Shown here: positions 16,903-24,629 of the stretch, piece by piece
How the letters are laid out: each line of letters opens with the position of its first letter
How positions within the stretch are numbered: the stretch's first letter is position 1
Origin: Skermanella rosea
GTDB taxonomy: Bacteria > Pseudomonadota > Alphaproteobacteria > Azospirillales > Azospirillaceae
Assembly (NCBI RefSeq): GCF_016806835.2
Contig: NZ_CP086113.1
Coordinates: 248,001 to 312,000 of the forward strand
Direction of reading: 5' to 3'
DNA length: 64,000 bases
The notes under the pieces: model-generated
What the model was told of the DNA's origin: nothing
Seen by the model: only the letters and a program-made list of their open reading frames with translations
The model's database searches: none
Position numbers and translations under genes: made by a program

Positions 16903-17803
16903 GATGAGGAGGTCACGCAGTGGCCGAACCTGGACGCCATGAGCAAGCTCAGGAGCTGCCTGCGGTCGAGCGAAGGCGTGAAGTGCGTGCTGCTGGCCAC
17001 CGGCAACCCGGGCGGACCTGGGCACCAGGCGGCGAAGCAGAGGTGGGTGGACCCCGCCGCCGCCGGCATGCGACCGATCACCGATCCGGAAACCGGCGAG
17101 ATCCGTGTCTTCATCCCGTCCCGGCTGAAAGACGACCTGCCGCTCATCCGGAACGACCCCGGGTACGAGCGAGCGCCGGCTGATGACGCTGGGCGACAGA
17201 CAACTCGTGAAGGCGTGGCGCTACGGCGATTGGGACTGCACCTTCGGTGGCTTCATCGACGACCTGTAGGTTCCGTCGCGGCACGTGCTGGAGCCCTTCA
17301 CGACCCCGCCGGGCTGGACCTGCCGCCGGTCATTCGACTGGGGCAGCAGCGGCCGAGCGCGATTCCCATGTGGGCGATCAGCGACGGCACGCCCGTGCGG
17401 GAGATGGGCGGGTTCGTCTTCCCGCGGGGCAGCATGATCCTGTTCTCGGAATCGTACACGGTGAAGGACGCCGGCGGCAACGTGAAGCCCAACGAGGGCC
17501 TGCGGCTGACAAGCCGGGCGATGGGGCGCGGCATCGCCGAGCGCAGCCGGGGGCGCACCTGGTCAGGCTGGGTCGTCGATCCCGCCATCTTCACGGAGGT
17601 GGGACGGGAGAGCATCTATGCCGAGATCAGGAAGGCCACGGCCGGGAAGGGCCAGGTGCTGAACGTCGGGCGGGGACCGGATCGGGGGCTGGCAGAAGAC
17701 GCGAGAAATCATCGAGAACGCCGCCGAGACGAGGCCGGGGAAGCCCGGCATGTGGGTATTCACCCCCTGCGTCAACTTCCTGCGCACGGTCCCTACCCTG
17801 CAG

Positions 17804-19202
17804 GAGCTATAGCGGAATTTGGGTGACGAGGTATTCAGGCGGCGCTCTGTGATGTCGGCACGCTGACCTCGATGCCGTCGCGGAATGTGACGCCCTGGAT
17901 GAGCTTGGGCAACTGGTTTTCGCCCTTCAACCGTCGCCAGGTTCTGGAGGCTGCCGAGATCAGCTTGAAGACCATGAGCTTGGCAGTGTCCTGCGAGAGC
18001 GCGCCCTTGGTGCGCACCGTCCGGTGACGGACCGTGGCGAAGACGCTTTCGATCGGGTTTGTTGTCCGCACGTGGTCCCAATGTTCGGCGGGGAAATTGT
18101 AGAAGGCCAGCAGGGCGTCGCGGTCCTTGGTCAGGCACTCGACGGCGCCGGAGTACTTGGCGCCGTACTTCTTCTCGAAGACGTCCAGGGCGCGCTCCGC
18201 TGCCTTGAGGTCGGGCGCCATCCAGATCTCCCGCAGGTCCTGCTTGACCGCGGGCTGGAGCGATTTCGCCACCTTGTTGAGAACATTAGAACTTTTATGA
18301 AACCAGCACCGCTGGTGCCGTGTCCCAGGATAGACCTCGTCGAGCGCCTTCCAGAAGCCCAAAGCACCATCGGCGACCGCCAGTTCCGGAGCGATCGTGA
18401 GCCCGCGCGCCTTCAGGTCGATCAGCAGTTCGCGCCAGCTTTGGGCGCTCTCGCGAACGCCGACCTGGAAGCCGAGCAGTTCCTTTTTGCCTTCCGGCGT
18501 GGCGCCGATCATCACCAGCATGCACTCGGCTGTAGGTTCCATACGGGCCTGGAGGTAGACGCCGTCGGCCCAGACATAAACGTAGCGCCGGGCCGACAAG
18601 TCACGCTTCTGCCAGCGCGCGTAGTCGTCCGCCCAGCTCTCCTTCAGCCGGGCGATGACGGACGGCGACAGGTTGGGCGCGTCCTTGCCGAGCAGGACAC
18701 CCAGCGCCTCCTGGAAATCACCGGCCGAGACGCCGCGCAGGTACAGAATCGGAAGCAGAGCGTCGAGACTGGTCGTCCGCCGAGCCCAGCGCGGCAGCAG
18801 CGCCGAACTGAACCGGATCCGCCCCGTAGCCGGACCGGGATCCCGGTCGCGAACCTTGACCCGCTGGAACTCGACCGGGCCGATACCGGTCTGGATCACG
18901 CGTTCCGGCCCATGGCCATGCCGGACCAGCCGATCCCGGCCATCTGGCAGTTTCAACTCCTTCATGGAGGCCAGAAATGCCGCCACCTCGGCTTCGATGG
19001 CCTGCTCCAGCAACTGGCGGGCTCCCGATCGGAGAAGGGCCGTCAGAGGATCATCGATTTCGTCAGGCTGGCAAAACCGGACAATGCTGGTATCTTCGTT
19101 CATGGCGTAGCGCTCCCTCGTGGAGGTTCTGGCAGGCTTCAAGCACCTACCTCGTTACGCCACCTTCCTCACCTCGTCATCACCCAGTTTCCGCCATAGC
19201 TC
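17804..19202. mobile_element. Complete IS256-family insertion sequence
   Basis: A 1399-bp element with imperfect inverted ends, GAGCTATAGCGGAATTTGGG on the left and GAGCTATGGCGGAAACTGGG on the right (reverse complement), bounded by perfect 9-bp direct repeats ACCCTGCAG at 17795-17803 and 19203-19211. It carries one intact transposase. A 9-bp duplication is normal for IS256. Insertion was in the already identifiable terminase gene, whose reading frame continues across the duplicated target. Confidence 0.93.
17835..19103 (-). CDS. IS256-family (mutator-type) transposase
   Basis: A 422-residue transposase from ATG 19103 (AGGGAGCG upstream; an in-frame TTG at 19142 is less likely). The catalytic DDE residues appear as YVYVWADGVYL, LAVADGALGF and TTNPIESVFATVRHRT, and the family C-x2-H signature is RHQRCWFHKSSNVL. 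Length is typical and no frameshift is present. It belongs to the long-N-terminus subgroup (ALLRSGARQLLEQAIEAEVA). With both ends and the target duplication intact, the element is probably mobile. Confidence 0.92.
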   Translation of the reverse strand: MNEDTSIVRFCQPDEIDDPLTALLRSGARQLLEQAIEAEVAAFLASMKELKLPDGRDRLVRHGHGPERVIQTGIGPVEFQRVKVRDRDPGPATGRIRFSSALLPRWARRTTSLDALLPILYLRGVSAGDFQEALGVLLGKDAPNLSPSVIARLKESWADDYARWQKRDLSARRYVYVWADGVYLQARMEPTAECMLVMIGATPEGKKELLGFQVGVRESAQSWRELLIDLKARGLTIAPELAVADGALGFWKALDEVYPGTRHQRCWFHKSSNVLNKVAKSLQPAVKQDLREIWMAPDLKAAERALDVFEKKYGAKYSGAVECLTKDRDALLAFYNFPAEHWDHVRTTNPIESVFATVRHRTVRTKGALSQDTAKLMVFKLISAASRTWRRLKGENQLPKLIQGVTFRDGIEVSVPTSQSAA

Positions 19203-19424
19203 ACCCTGCAGCGGGACGAGTCACGTCCCGACGACGTGGACGCCGACCAGGAGGACCATCACGGGAATGCAGCCCGCTGCGCCTGCAACGGCGTTCCGAA
19301 AGTTCCGAAGCTGGGTAGCTTCGTCACGGGTGGATAGGCAGTTCCCCGCCCGTTCGCAATTTGGGCAGCAGTTAGTTGTAGAACTAACCAGAATCAACCG
19401 ATGCCGAACCTTCTATCTAACGGG

Positions 19425-19447
19425 TTATCCACGAAATGAGTGGATAA
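19425..19447. promoter_or_regulatory. Inverted pair of DnaA-box-like sites in AT-richer DNA
   Basis: TTATCCAC at 19425-19432 and its exact reverse complement GTGGATAA at 19440-19447 are separated by 7 bp, within a stretch (19360-19500) that is clearly more AT-rich than its surroundings. TTATCCAC is the core of the DnaA box. The site could be a remnant of a phage or plasmid origin or a recombinase site. The rest of 19291-19480 holds no recognised gene. Confidence 0.3.
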
Positions 19448-19480
19448 ATCTGTTAGCAAATTACCACATCCGTCTAGGCT

Positions 19481-20160
19481 CTAGAACGGAATAGGTACGT
19501 ATTTTGGCCGAAACGATGGGCCATAGATGTTCGGCCCGAGTGTCCGCAGTTTCATCTCCAGGTCAGGATTGTCGTCGGTGATGTTCGACGCCGTGACCTG
19601 GACCAGGAAGCTCCGCAGGTTTGCGACCCCGTTGGTCAGGACTACGATGCGGGCAGCGCCGTGGTCTTCCATGAAGATCGTCAGGAGCCGGCACGCCTCA
19701 TCAGTCGTCCGTGATCTCCTCGGGCCGCCGTGGCAGCATCCAGACGGCCGGCATGCCTTGTGTGCGTCTTTGTACGCCGTGGCATCAGATGACCGTGAGC
19801 GAAGCCCAGGCCATTCCGTCGCGCGTCCATGCCTTCAGGCGGTTCGCCTTGGTCTTCTTCCCCGGGAATGCATCCAGGTCCTTCCAGAGCGTCTCCCACT
19901 GGAGCGTCGTGCGGAAACGTTCGTGCGCGATCTGGAGCAACACGTTGATGCTGCCGTCGCCCCGGCGAGAGCCGCCGGCGGTGGGTTGGCGATGTCGCCG
20001 AAGCCGGCCAGGTGCATCGAACAGATCTCGACATTGCAGCTGCGGGAGAAACCGTTGCAGACGGCGATCACGAACGCGCCGCCGCCCCAGTCGATCAGCC
20101 TCTGCAGGCGCTTGCGCTGCCGCTCCCCTTCCCTACGGATCAGAAAGCTAGAGCCGTGCC
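19481..20160 (-). pseudogene. Degraded gene of unknown function
   Basis: On the minus strand, coding-like sequence spans several frames: RREGERQRKRLQRLIDWGGG, AFVIAVCNGFSRSCNVEICS then GFGDIANPPPA; a frameshift leads to INVLLQIAHERFRTTLQWET and KANRLKAWTRDGMAWASLTV with a stop; a further piece from 19672 (MEDHGAARIVVLTNGVANLR) ends at 19481. The segments look like real but broken protein, possibly two adjacent genes. I do not recognise the family. Given the terminase relic next door, phage origin is possible. Confidence 0.4.
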
Positions 20161-20560
20161 CGACCGCGTTGATTCGTGAGGAGGGGTTTTCAAGACGGAT
20201 TTCATGATCAAGTCCAGGCCCGGCTGAATTTTGGAGGACGTATGCCGGCACCCTATTCCCAGGATCTTCGCGCCCGTGTTGCTTGGGCGATCTCGAGCGG
20301 TTCGTCCGCCCGGAAAGCGGCCGACCGGTTCGGGGTCGGGATCGGCACGGCGATCCGGTGGGCGCAGCGCCTGCATACCGAAGGCCATGTCGAGGCTCGG
20401 GCCATGGGCGGCGACCATCGCTCGCGGCTGACGGAACATCGGGAAGCGGTGCTGACGTTGATCGCCCACCAGCCGGACCTGACGCTGAAGGAGATCCGCT
20501 GCGCGCTGGTCGAGCGGCACGGCATCACCGTCGGCCGGAGCACCATCTCGCGCTTTCTCA
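20151..20560 (+). pseudogene. IS630-family transposase, N-terminal third (split gene)
   Basis: The end beginning GAGCC at 20151 follows a TA dinucleotide. ATG 20242 opens MPAPYSQDLRARVAWAISSG with a helix-turn-helix (SARKAADRFGVGIGTAIRWA) and a second winged helix (HGITVGRSTISRFL), the standard N-terminal half of IS630 transposases. It stops abruptly at 20560 where an IS5 copy begins. The remaining 209 codons are at 6633-7261 on the other strand. Joined, the halves make a 315-residue uninterrupted frame. Confidence 0.75.
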
Positions 20561-21574
20561 GAACCTGTTCGCAGACTGGGCGTGCCGCCCTGTGCTGACC
20601 GGAATGCTACCTTGAGCTGAAAGAGGGCTGACGCGCGGGAGGTTAACGGGCTATGTCGAGGGCCATCGTTAACAGTCGCCGAGCCAGCAGGATATGGGTA
20701 CCGCCGTCAGAACTGCCAAGACTTCGCCGGCCTCCAGGGACGCCTTTGCCGACGTCGATGCCTTCGTGGACGAGGTTCTGATTGAAGTCGCGGCCATGGA
20801 GACAGATGGCACGAAGCCGACACGCTCCGGGCCGAAGCCGGTGCTGACCGGAGTGGCACTACGCAAAGCGATCATGGCGATCTGGTGCCTGTGCTTCTGC
20901 GGCATGCAGTGGCGCGCCATCGGCCAGCTCTGCGATATCCCGTTCAGCACGCTGTTCACCCTGTTCTCTCGTTGGACCCGGCTCGGGCTATGGCGTCGGT
21001 TGCTCGACCGGCTGCGCCGCACTTGGCGGCTGGCCTGCGGTGATGCCGCGGAGCCGACCGCCGTGGTGATCGACAGCCGATCCTGCAGGTCGGCGCCGAG
21101 CTGCTTCGGCCGTGGCTTCGATGGCGGCAAGAAGATCAACGGCGTCAAAGTTCACCTGGGCGTCGATAAGTATGGCATCCCGCTGGCGATCGACGTCTCG
21201 CCAGCCAATGTGCATGATACGAAAGGTATCATGCCGGTGCTCCGCGAGCTCTCCGGCAAAGGCTTCCGGGGATCGGCGCTGGGCGACCTCGGCTACCGGG
21301 GCAAACGGCTGGCCAAGACAGGGCGGAAGCTCGGCATTACCGTCGAGCCCGTCGCTCGCGGCCGTGATGGCAAGTTCCTCCCGGCCGGGATCTGCTGGGT
21401 GGTGGAGCGCTCCTTCTCCTGGATTGCCAATTACCGGCGGTTGAACACGATCTTCGAGCGAACGAAGGAGCACCTCGTCGCCTTCGTCGAGATCGCCTTC
21501 GTTTCCATCCTCGCCAGGCGCCTGAAGCGCTTGGTGATCGAGGAGGTCACTGCCTGACATCTACGAACAGCTTC
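20561..21574 (+). mobile_element. IS5-family element, copy A
   Basis: A 1014-bp element with ends GAACCTGTTCGCAGAC and, reading inward from the other side, GAAGCTGTTCGTAGAT. It has one intact transposase. The flanking trinucleotides are TCA on the left and TGA on the right, which do not match; the inverted copy at 24630-25643 has the complementary mismatch, revealing a later inversion between them. A single substitution separates the two transposases at protein level (GLWRRL versus GLRRRL). Confidence 0.9.
20694..21557 (+). CDS. IS5-family transposase (copy A)
   Basis: A 287-residue DDE transposase. The N-terminal DUF4096-type region (VLTGVALRKAIMAIWCLCFC, GMQWRAIGQLCDIPF) precedes the catalytic core with Asp in AVVIDSRSCRS, Asp in LGDLGYRGKRL and Glu in WVVERSFSWIANYRRL. 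The C-terminal FERTKEHLVAFVEIAF is typical. The gene is intact and almost identical to copy B, so both derive from a recent common copy. Confidence 0.9.
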   Translation: MGTAVRTAKTSPASRDAFADVDAFVDEVLIEVAAMETDGTKPTRSGPKPVLTGVALRKAIMAIWCLCFCGMQWRAIGQLCDIPFSTLFTLFSRWTRLGLWRRLLDRLRRTWRLACGDAAEPTAVVIDSRSCRSAPSCFGRGFDGGKKINGVKVHLGVDKYGIPLAIDVSPANVHDTKGIMPVLRELSGKGFRGSALGDLGYRGKRLAKTGRKLGITVEPVARGRDGKFLPAGICWVVERSFSWIANYRRLNTIFERTKEHLVAFVEIAFVSILARRLKRLVIEEVTA

Positions 21575-21577
21575 TGA

Positions 21578-21730
21578 TAGAGAACCGCCCGTCCTGGTGG
21601 TCGATGTCCGGCAGACGGCGGCAACCGGCCTGGCCGAGCGCGAGGCGGCCATCTCAATGATTGAGGCCATCCCGGGCCGCCACCGCTTATAACCTGATCC
21701 GCCTGCCCAATCTGCTGGCCACGGCGTAAA
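21578..21730 (+). pseudogene. IS1182-like (IS5-type) transposase, C-terminal fragment with internal deletion
   Basis: The frame IENRPVLVVDV is not intact, but EPPVLVVDVRQTAATGLAER then EAAISMIEAIPG is recognisable as the segment just after the second catalytic region of an IS1182-like transposase. A deletion joins it to the C-terminal AAAYNLIRLPNLLATA-type tail (here ATAYNLIRLPNLLATA, stop near 21729). Its N-terminal part is at 25647-25975 on the minus strand, across the two IS5 copies. Confidence 0.55.
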
Positions 21731-22045
21731 GCACGCCTGGAGTCCGCCTGGACGGCGGCTCCGGGAACTCTGAAGCGGAGCGAAAACGCTTCTCTTCAAC
21801 CAAAATGGGTACAAAACGTGCTGATTTCGATCCTTAAAGGTGGCGAGGGCACTGCAGAGGCATATTTATCCGCGTCCTGTTAAGCCCACCAGCCTCCCGC
21901 TCATCAGCTCATAATCATTTCAAAATAGAACCCTGGTCGGCACGCCTCGTCTGCGAACAAGTCTTTGATTGAGGTCATTTTGACGGTAAATGGAGTGCAA
22001 GTAATATCCGGTATTCATAAGATAATTATTTCCGATTACTTAAAT
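21731..22045. other. Intergenic, no gene recognised
   Basis: This stretch and its AT-rich right half (about 21820-22045) hold no ORF with family resemblance, RNA gene or clear repeat. Its lower GC than the surroundings suggests non-native DNA or a spacer. Confidence 0.3.
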
Positions 22046-22264
22046 TCATTCCGCTGCTTCTAATTCCTGCTGAAGCGTGGCTGAGTCTCCGAAGATGGCA
22101 GGGCGCTCAGTCGGGCATGGAGTGCGGAAACTTTCCATTTCTCGCATCAGCAGCCATAATTGAGCGCGTATACCAGCAAGACGCCGAGCTTGATCTGGGG
22201 GCCAAGGCTCAACGGCGGCTTCGTCAATCGAGCGGATAGCTTCATACAAAGCGGTTCGGTGCAT
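22046..22264 (-). CDS. Small hypothetical protein
   Basis: A 72-residue ORF (MHRTALYEAIRSIDEAAVEP ... LQQELEAAE), helical and acidic, with a good ribosome-binding site: GGAAGGAC ends about 5 nt before the ATG at 22264. Codon use is less GC-extreme than neighbours. No family is recognised. It lies inside the segment bounded by the two IS5 copies and is the only plausible intact passenger gene there. Confidence 0.5.
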   Translation of the reverse strand: MHRTALYEAIRSIDEAAVEPWPPDQARRLAGIRAQLWLLMREMESFRTPCPTERPAIFGDSATLQQELEAAE

Positions 22265-22400
22265 TGCCCGTCCTTCCCAATTAGCCGTAGGACCTAAGGA
22301 GTATGATAGGCCTAATTAGTTAACATTACGTCAATAAGCATATCACGTCGAGCTTGGGCCAAGTAGCCGCCTTTATGCGCCGAGGCGCTGCGCAGCCCGA

Positions 22401-23345
22401 CTACCGAACGAAGATGCTCAGCGTGCGGCCTACAAGCGACTGACCAGGCAGGCCGAAGCGCTGATCGCCGGGACCTACCTGGCCGGCACCAACACCCGCC
22501 GGGTCCGCCGTGCCCTGGGAGCGCTGTTCGGCGGGGCGGTCGGCAAGGACACCGTCAGCCGGGCCTGGCGCAAGGTCCAGGGCGACTGGGAAGCCTGGCA
22601 GAAGCGGGATCTGTCGCAGGACGACATCGTGCGCATCATACTGGATGGCACCGTGGTCAAGGTCCGGCTGGACAAACGGGCCACCGGCATCTCGGTGCTG
22701 GTGGCACTCGGTGTCCGGCGCGACGGCCAAAAAGTGCTTCTCGGCCTGCGCAATATGGGCGGCGAGAGCGAAGCCGCGTGGCGGGCCTTCCTGGATGATC
22801 TGGTCGCCCGCAAGCTCGCCACGCCGGACCTGCTGATCATCGACGGCGCCCCGGGCCTGGAGGCGGCCCTGAGTGCCCTCTGGCCGGACGTGCCGCGGCA
22901 ACGCTGCACAGTCCACAAACATAGGAATCTCGTGGCCCACGCGCCCAAGAAGCTGCACGACGAGATCAGCGCCGACTACACCGACATGATCTACGCCAGG
23001 ACGGTGAAGGAAGTCGAAGCCCGGCGGAAGGCGTTCGTGCGAAAGTGGCGGCTGAAGTGCCCAGCGGTCGCCGCCAGCCTTGAGGAGGCAGGTGCCAACC
23101 TGTTCACCTTCCTGCTCTACCCGCCCGACCAGTGGAAGTCGATCCGGACGACCAACGCCATCGAGCGGTTGCACGAGGAGTTCAAGCGCCGGATCAAGAC
23201 GCAGTGCCTGCTGCCGTGTGCCGAGACCGCTTGCATGCTGTTCTGGGCCCTGCTCGCCAGCGGCCAGATCACCCTGCGCCGCGTTGACGGTTGGGACACC
23301 CTGCACGTCGCTCCCGCCGACCAGCCGCTTGACCTCGCCGCATGA
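22401..23345 (+). pseudogene. IS256/mutator-type transposase lacking its N-terminus
   Basis: The frame opens before 22401 without a clear start (LPNEDAQRAAYKRLTRQAEA) and covers the DDE core: IVRIILDGTVVKVRLDKRAT (first Asp), LLIIDGAPGLEAAL (second Asp) and RTTNAIERLHEEFKRRIKTQ (Glu), with the VPRQRCTVHKHRNL signature, ending TGA at 23343-23345. Around 315 codons survive against roughly 400 in intact relatives, so some 80-100 N-terminal residues are lost. It is a different lineage from the intact IS256 at 17835. Its 3' end abuts an RTX gene fragment, which it probably truncated. Confidence 0.7.
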
Positions 23346-23399
23346 TCCGACGACCCTGAAGCTCAGGAGAATGCGCCCTCAGCAATTCCTACCAACCTT

Positions 23400-24295
23400 C
23401 GGACACGACCCATCGGTGAAGACAAGGTCGATGGCGGGTCCGGCAACGACACCGTCCGAGGTGGCGACGCCAATGATTTCGTCGGCGGCGGCACCGGTGA
23501 CGATAAGCTCTATGGCGATGCGGGTGGCGACTACCTCTGGGACACCGCCGGGTTCGATCAGCTCTTCGGCGGGGCTGGCCATGATCGCCTGTTGGGAGGC
23601 GAGGGGCGCAACAATCTCAGTGGCGATGACGGAAACGATACGCTGGTCGTACAGCAATACAGCAACGTGACAACCAACCTCTCCAGCGTGTATCGCGGGG
23701 GGACCGGAACCGACACCCTGCATGGAAATGTAGACGCGCTGATCGACAGCGATCCCGGACATAATGCCTGGAGCAATGCCGCGTTCTCCGTCAACGTCGA
23801 CGACGTGGCGGCCGATGGTGGGCTATTTGGTTTCAGCGACCGCCAGGAGGGATGGGTCGAGGGGTATCAGTGGCGCCAAGGGGGCTCTTTCTCTGGTATA
23901 GAGCGGATCACAGTGGAGGCGGACACCGTCTTGGAATATCACGGTGGCCGGGCCGCCATGACCGCGATTGGCGGCAATCGTCCTGACTTTTTCCATGGCG
24001 GTGCTGGCAACGAAACCCTCATGGGCGATGGCGGTGCCGATCTGTTCGACTTCTCCGGCATCTACAATCAAGGGCTGGATCGCATCGTGGGCTTCAACGC
24101 CGCTGAGGGGATCTGGTCACCACGCGATGGAGCGAGGAAGGGTGGTACACGGACCCTGTGAACGTCGACATCGTAGAGCGTAACGGGCACACGATCGTCA
24201 CGAGCAGCCAACTCGATGGCACTGTGTTCCATGTCATGGACCTCGATGCCGTCGGCATTCAGAACAACATCATCATCGGAGAAATCTGGGGCTGA
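23400..24295 (+). pseudogene. RTX-type calcium-binding protein fragment
   Basis: Starts without a start codon after the transposase and shows tandem GGxGxDxLxG nonapeptides (VDGGSGNDTVRGGDAND, DDKLYGDAGGDYLWD, LFGGAGHDRLLGGEGRN), a beta-rich region (YSNVTTNLSSVYRGGTGTDT), another repeat (FHGGAGNETLMGDGGADLFD) and an end typical of secreted RTX proteins. A frameshift near 24108 separates the main frame from the natural C-terminus DLVTTRWSEEGWYTDPVNVD...IIIGEIWG with stop at 24293-24295. The N-terminal domains are lost. The intact ancestor would have been exported by a type I system. Confidence 0.7.
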
Positions 24296-24322
24296 TCACC
24301 TTCAGCTCCGCAGTCTGAGTGT

Positions 24323-24412
24323 GTATTCCGACGAAGTCGGCCACTAATTCCAACCGGAAGCCGGCCATTGTTCCGACACGATGTCGGCCATCATACCGAT
24401 CTGATGTCGGCC
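24323..24412. repeat. Tandem imperfect repeats resembling an IS21-type end
   Basis: Four successive units of about 22 bp share the pattern ATTCCGAC-n-GTCGGCC: around 24328 (TTCCGACGAAGTCGGCCACT), 24347 (TTCCAACCGGAAGCCGGCCA), 24370 (TTCCGACACGATGTCGGCCA) and 24393 (TACCGATCTGATGTCGGCC). Multiple repeated sequences of this kind lie at IS21-family termini, where IstA binds. No istA/istB genes are nearby, so this would be a solo end. The remainder of 24413-24591 holds nothing recognised. Confidence 0.4.
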
Positions 24413-24591
24413 GGGTCTGGATGCTGACAGGTCGATTGTGCTCATCTCACGGGACGCAGGTTCGGTCAAGCTTTCGTCGAGCCTGGGTTGCACCGTCTGC
24501 CCGGCTCTCGCAGGGGCTGGGCTGACGGTGGCGGTTACTTTTGCTCGACTTCGGCTTTGTGTTTGCGCAGGGAATCCCCGCTCAGTTCGAT

Positions 24592-24629
24592 TGAACCGCG
24601 CCGGGATTTTCGGAGGCCGATTTGGTTGA
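24592..24629. repeat. Solo IS3-type terminal repeat
   Basis: TGAACCGCGCCGGGATTTTC and following bases match the IS3 ends at 5918-5955 (reverse complement) and at 58805-58845. There is no transposase attached; IS5 copy B is inserted directly beside it, with TGA at 24627-24629 as the flanking trinucleotide. Confidence 0.55.

Larger units (their letters stand above)
16903..19290 (+). pseudogene. Phage terminase large subunit relic, interrupted by an IS256 element
   Basis: From 16903 the translation DEEVTQWPNLDAMSKLRSCL followed by LLATGNPGGPGH gives the Walker B/ATPase end of a large terminase, then VFIPSRLKDDLPLIRNDPGY. It continues in a second frame (LMTLGDRQLVKAWRYGDWD, GGFIDDL then a stop, HVLEPFTTPPGWTCRRSFDW), returns to the first frame (MWAISDGTPVREMGGFVFPR ... 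RGRTWSGWVVDPAIFTEVGR) and shifts again to NAAETRPGKPGMWVF and FLRTVPTLQ. At 17803 an IS256 insertion splits it; the tail resumes at 19203 (TLQRDESRPDDVDADQEDHH). Several frameshifts and a stop make it non-functional, and the N-terminal ATPase half is missing. It marks a decayed prophage. Confidence 0.75.

Noticed and set aside
18024-19199. 391-codon plus-strand ORF opposite the IS256 transposase
   Set aside because: Antisense of an intact transposase with a normal start, ribosome-binding site and DDE residues.
24323-24412. Short CRISPR-like repeat block
   Set aside because: Units are adjacent, imperfect and internally palindromic with no spacers; an IS end is a better fit.
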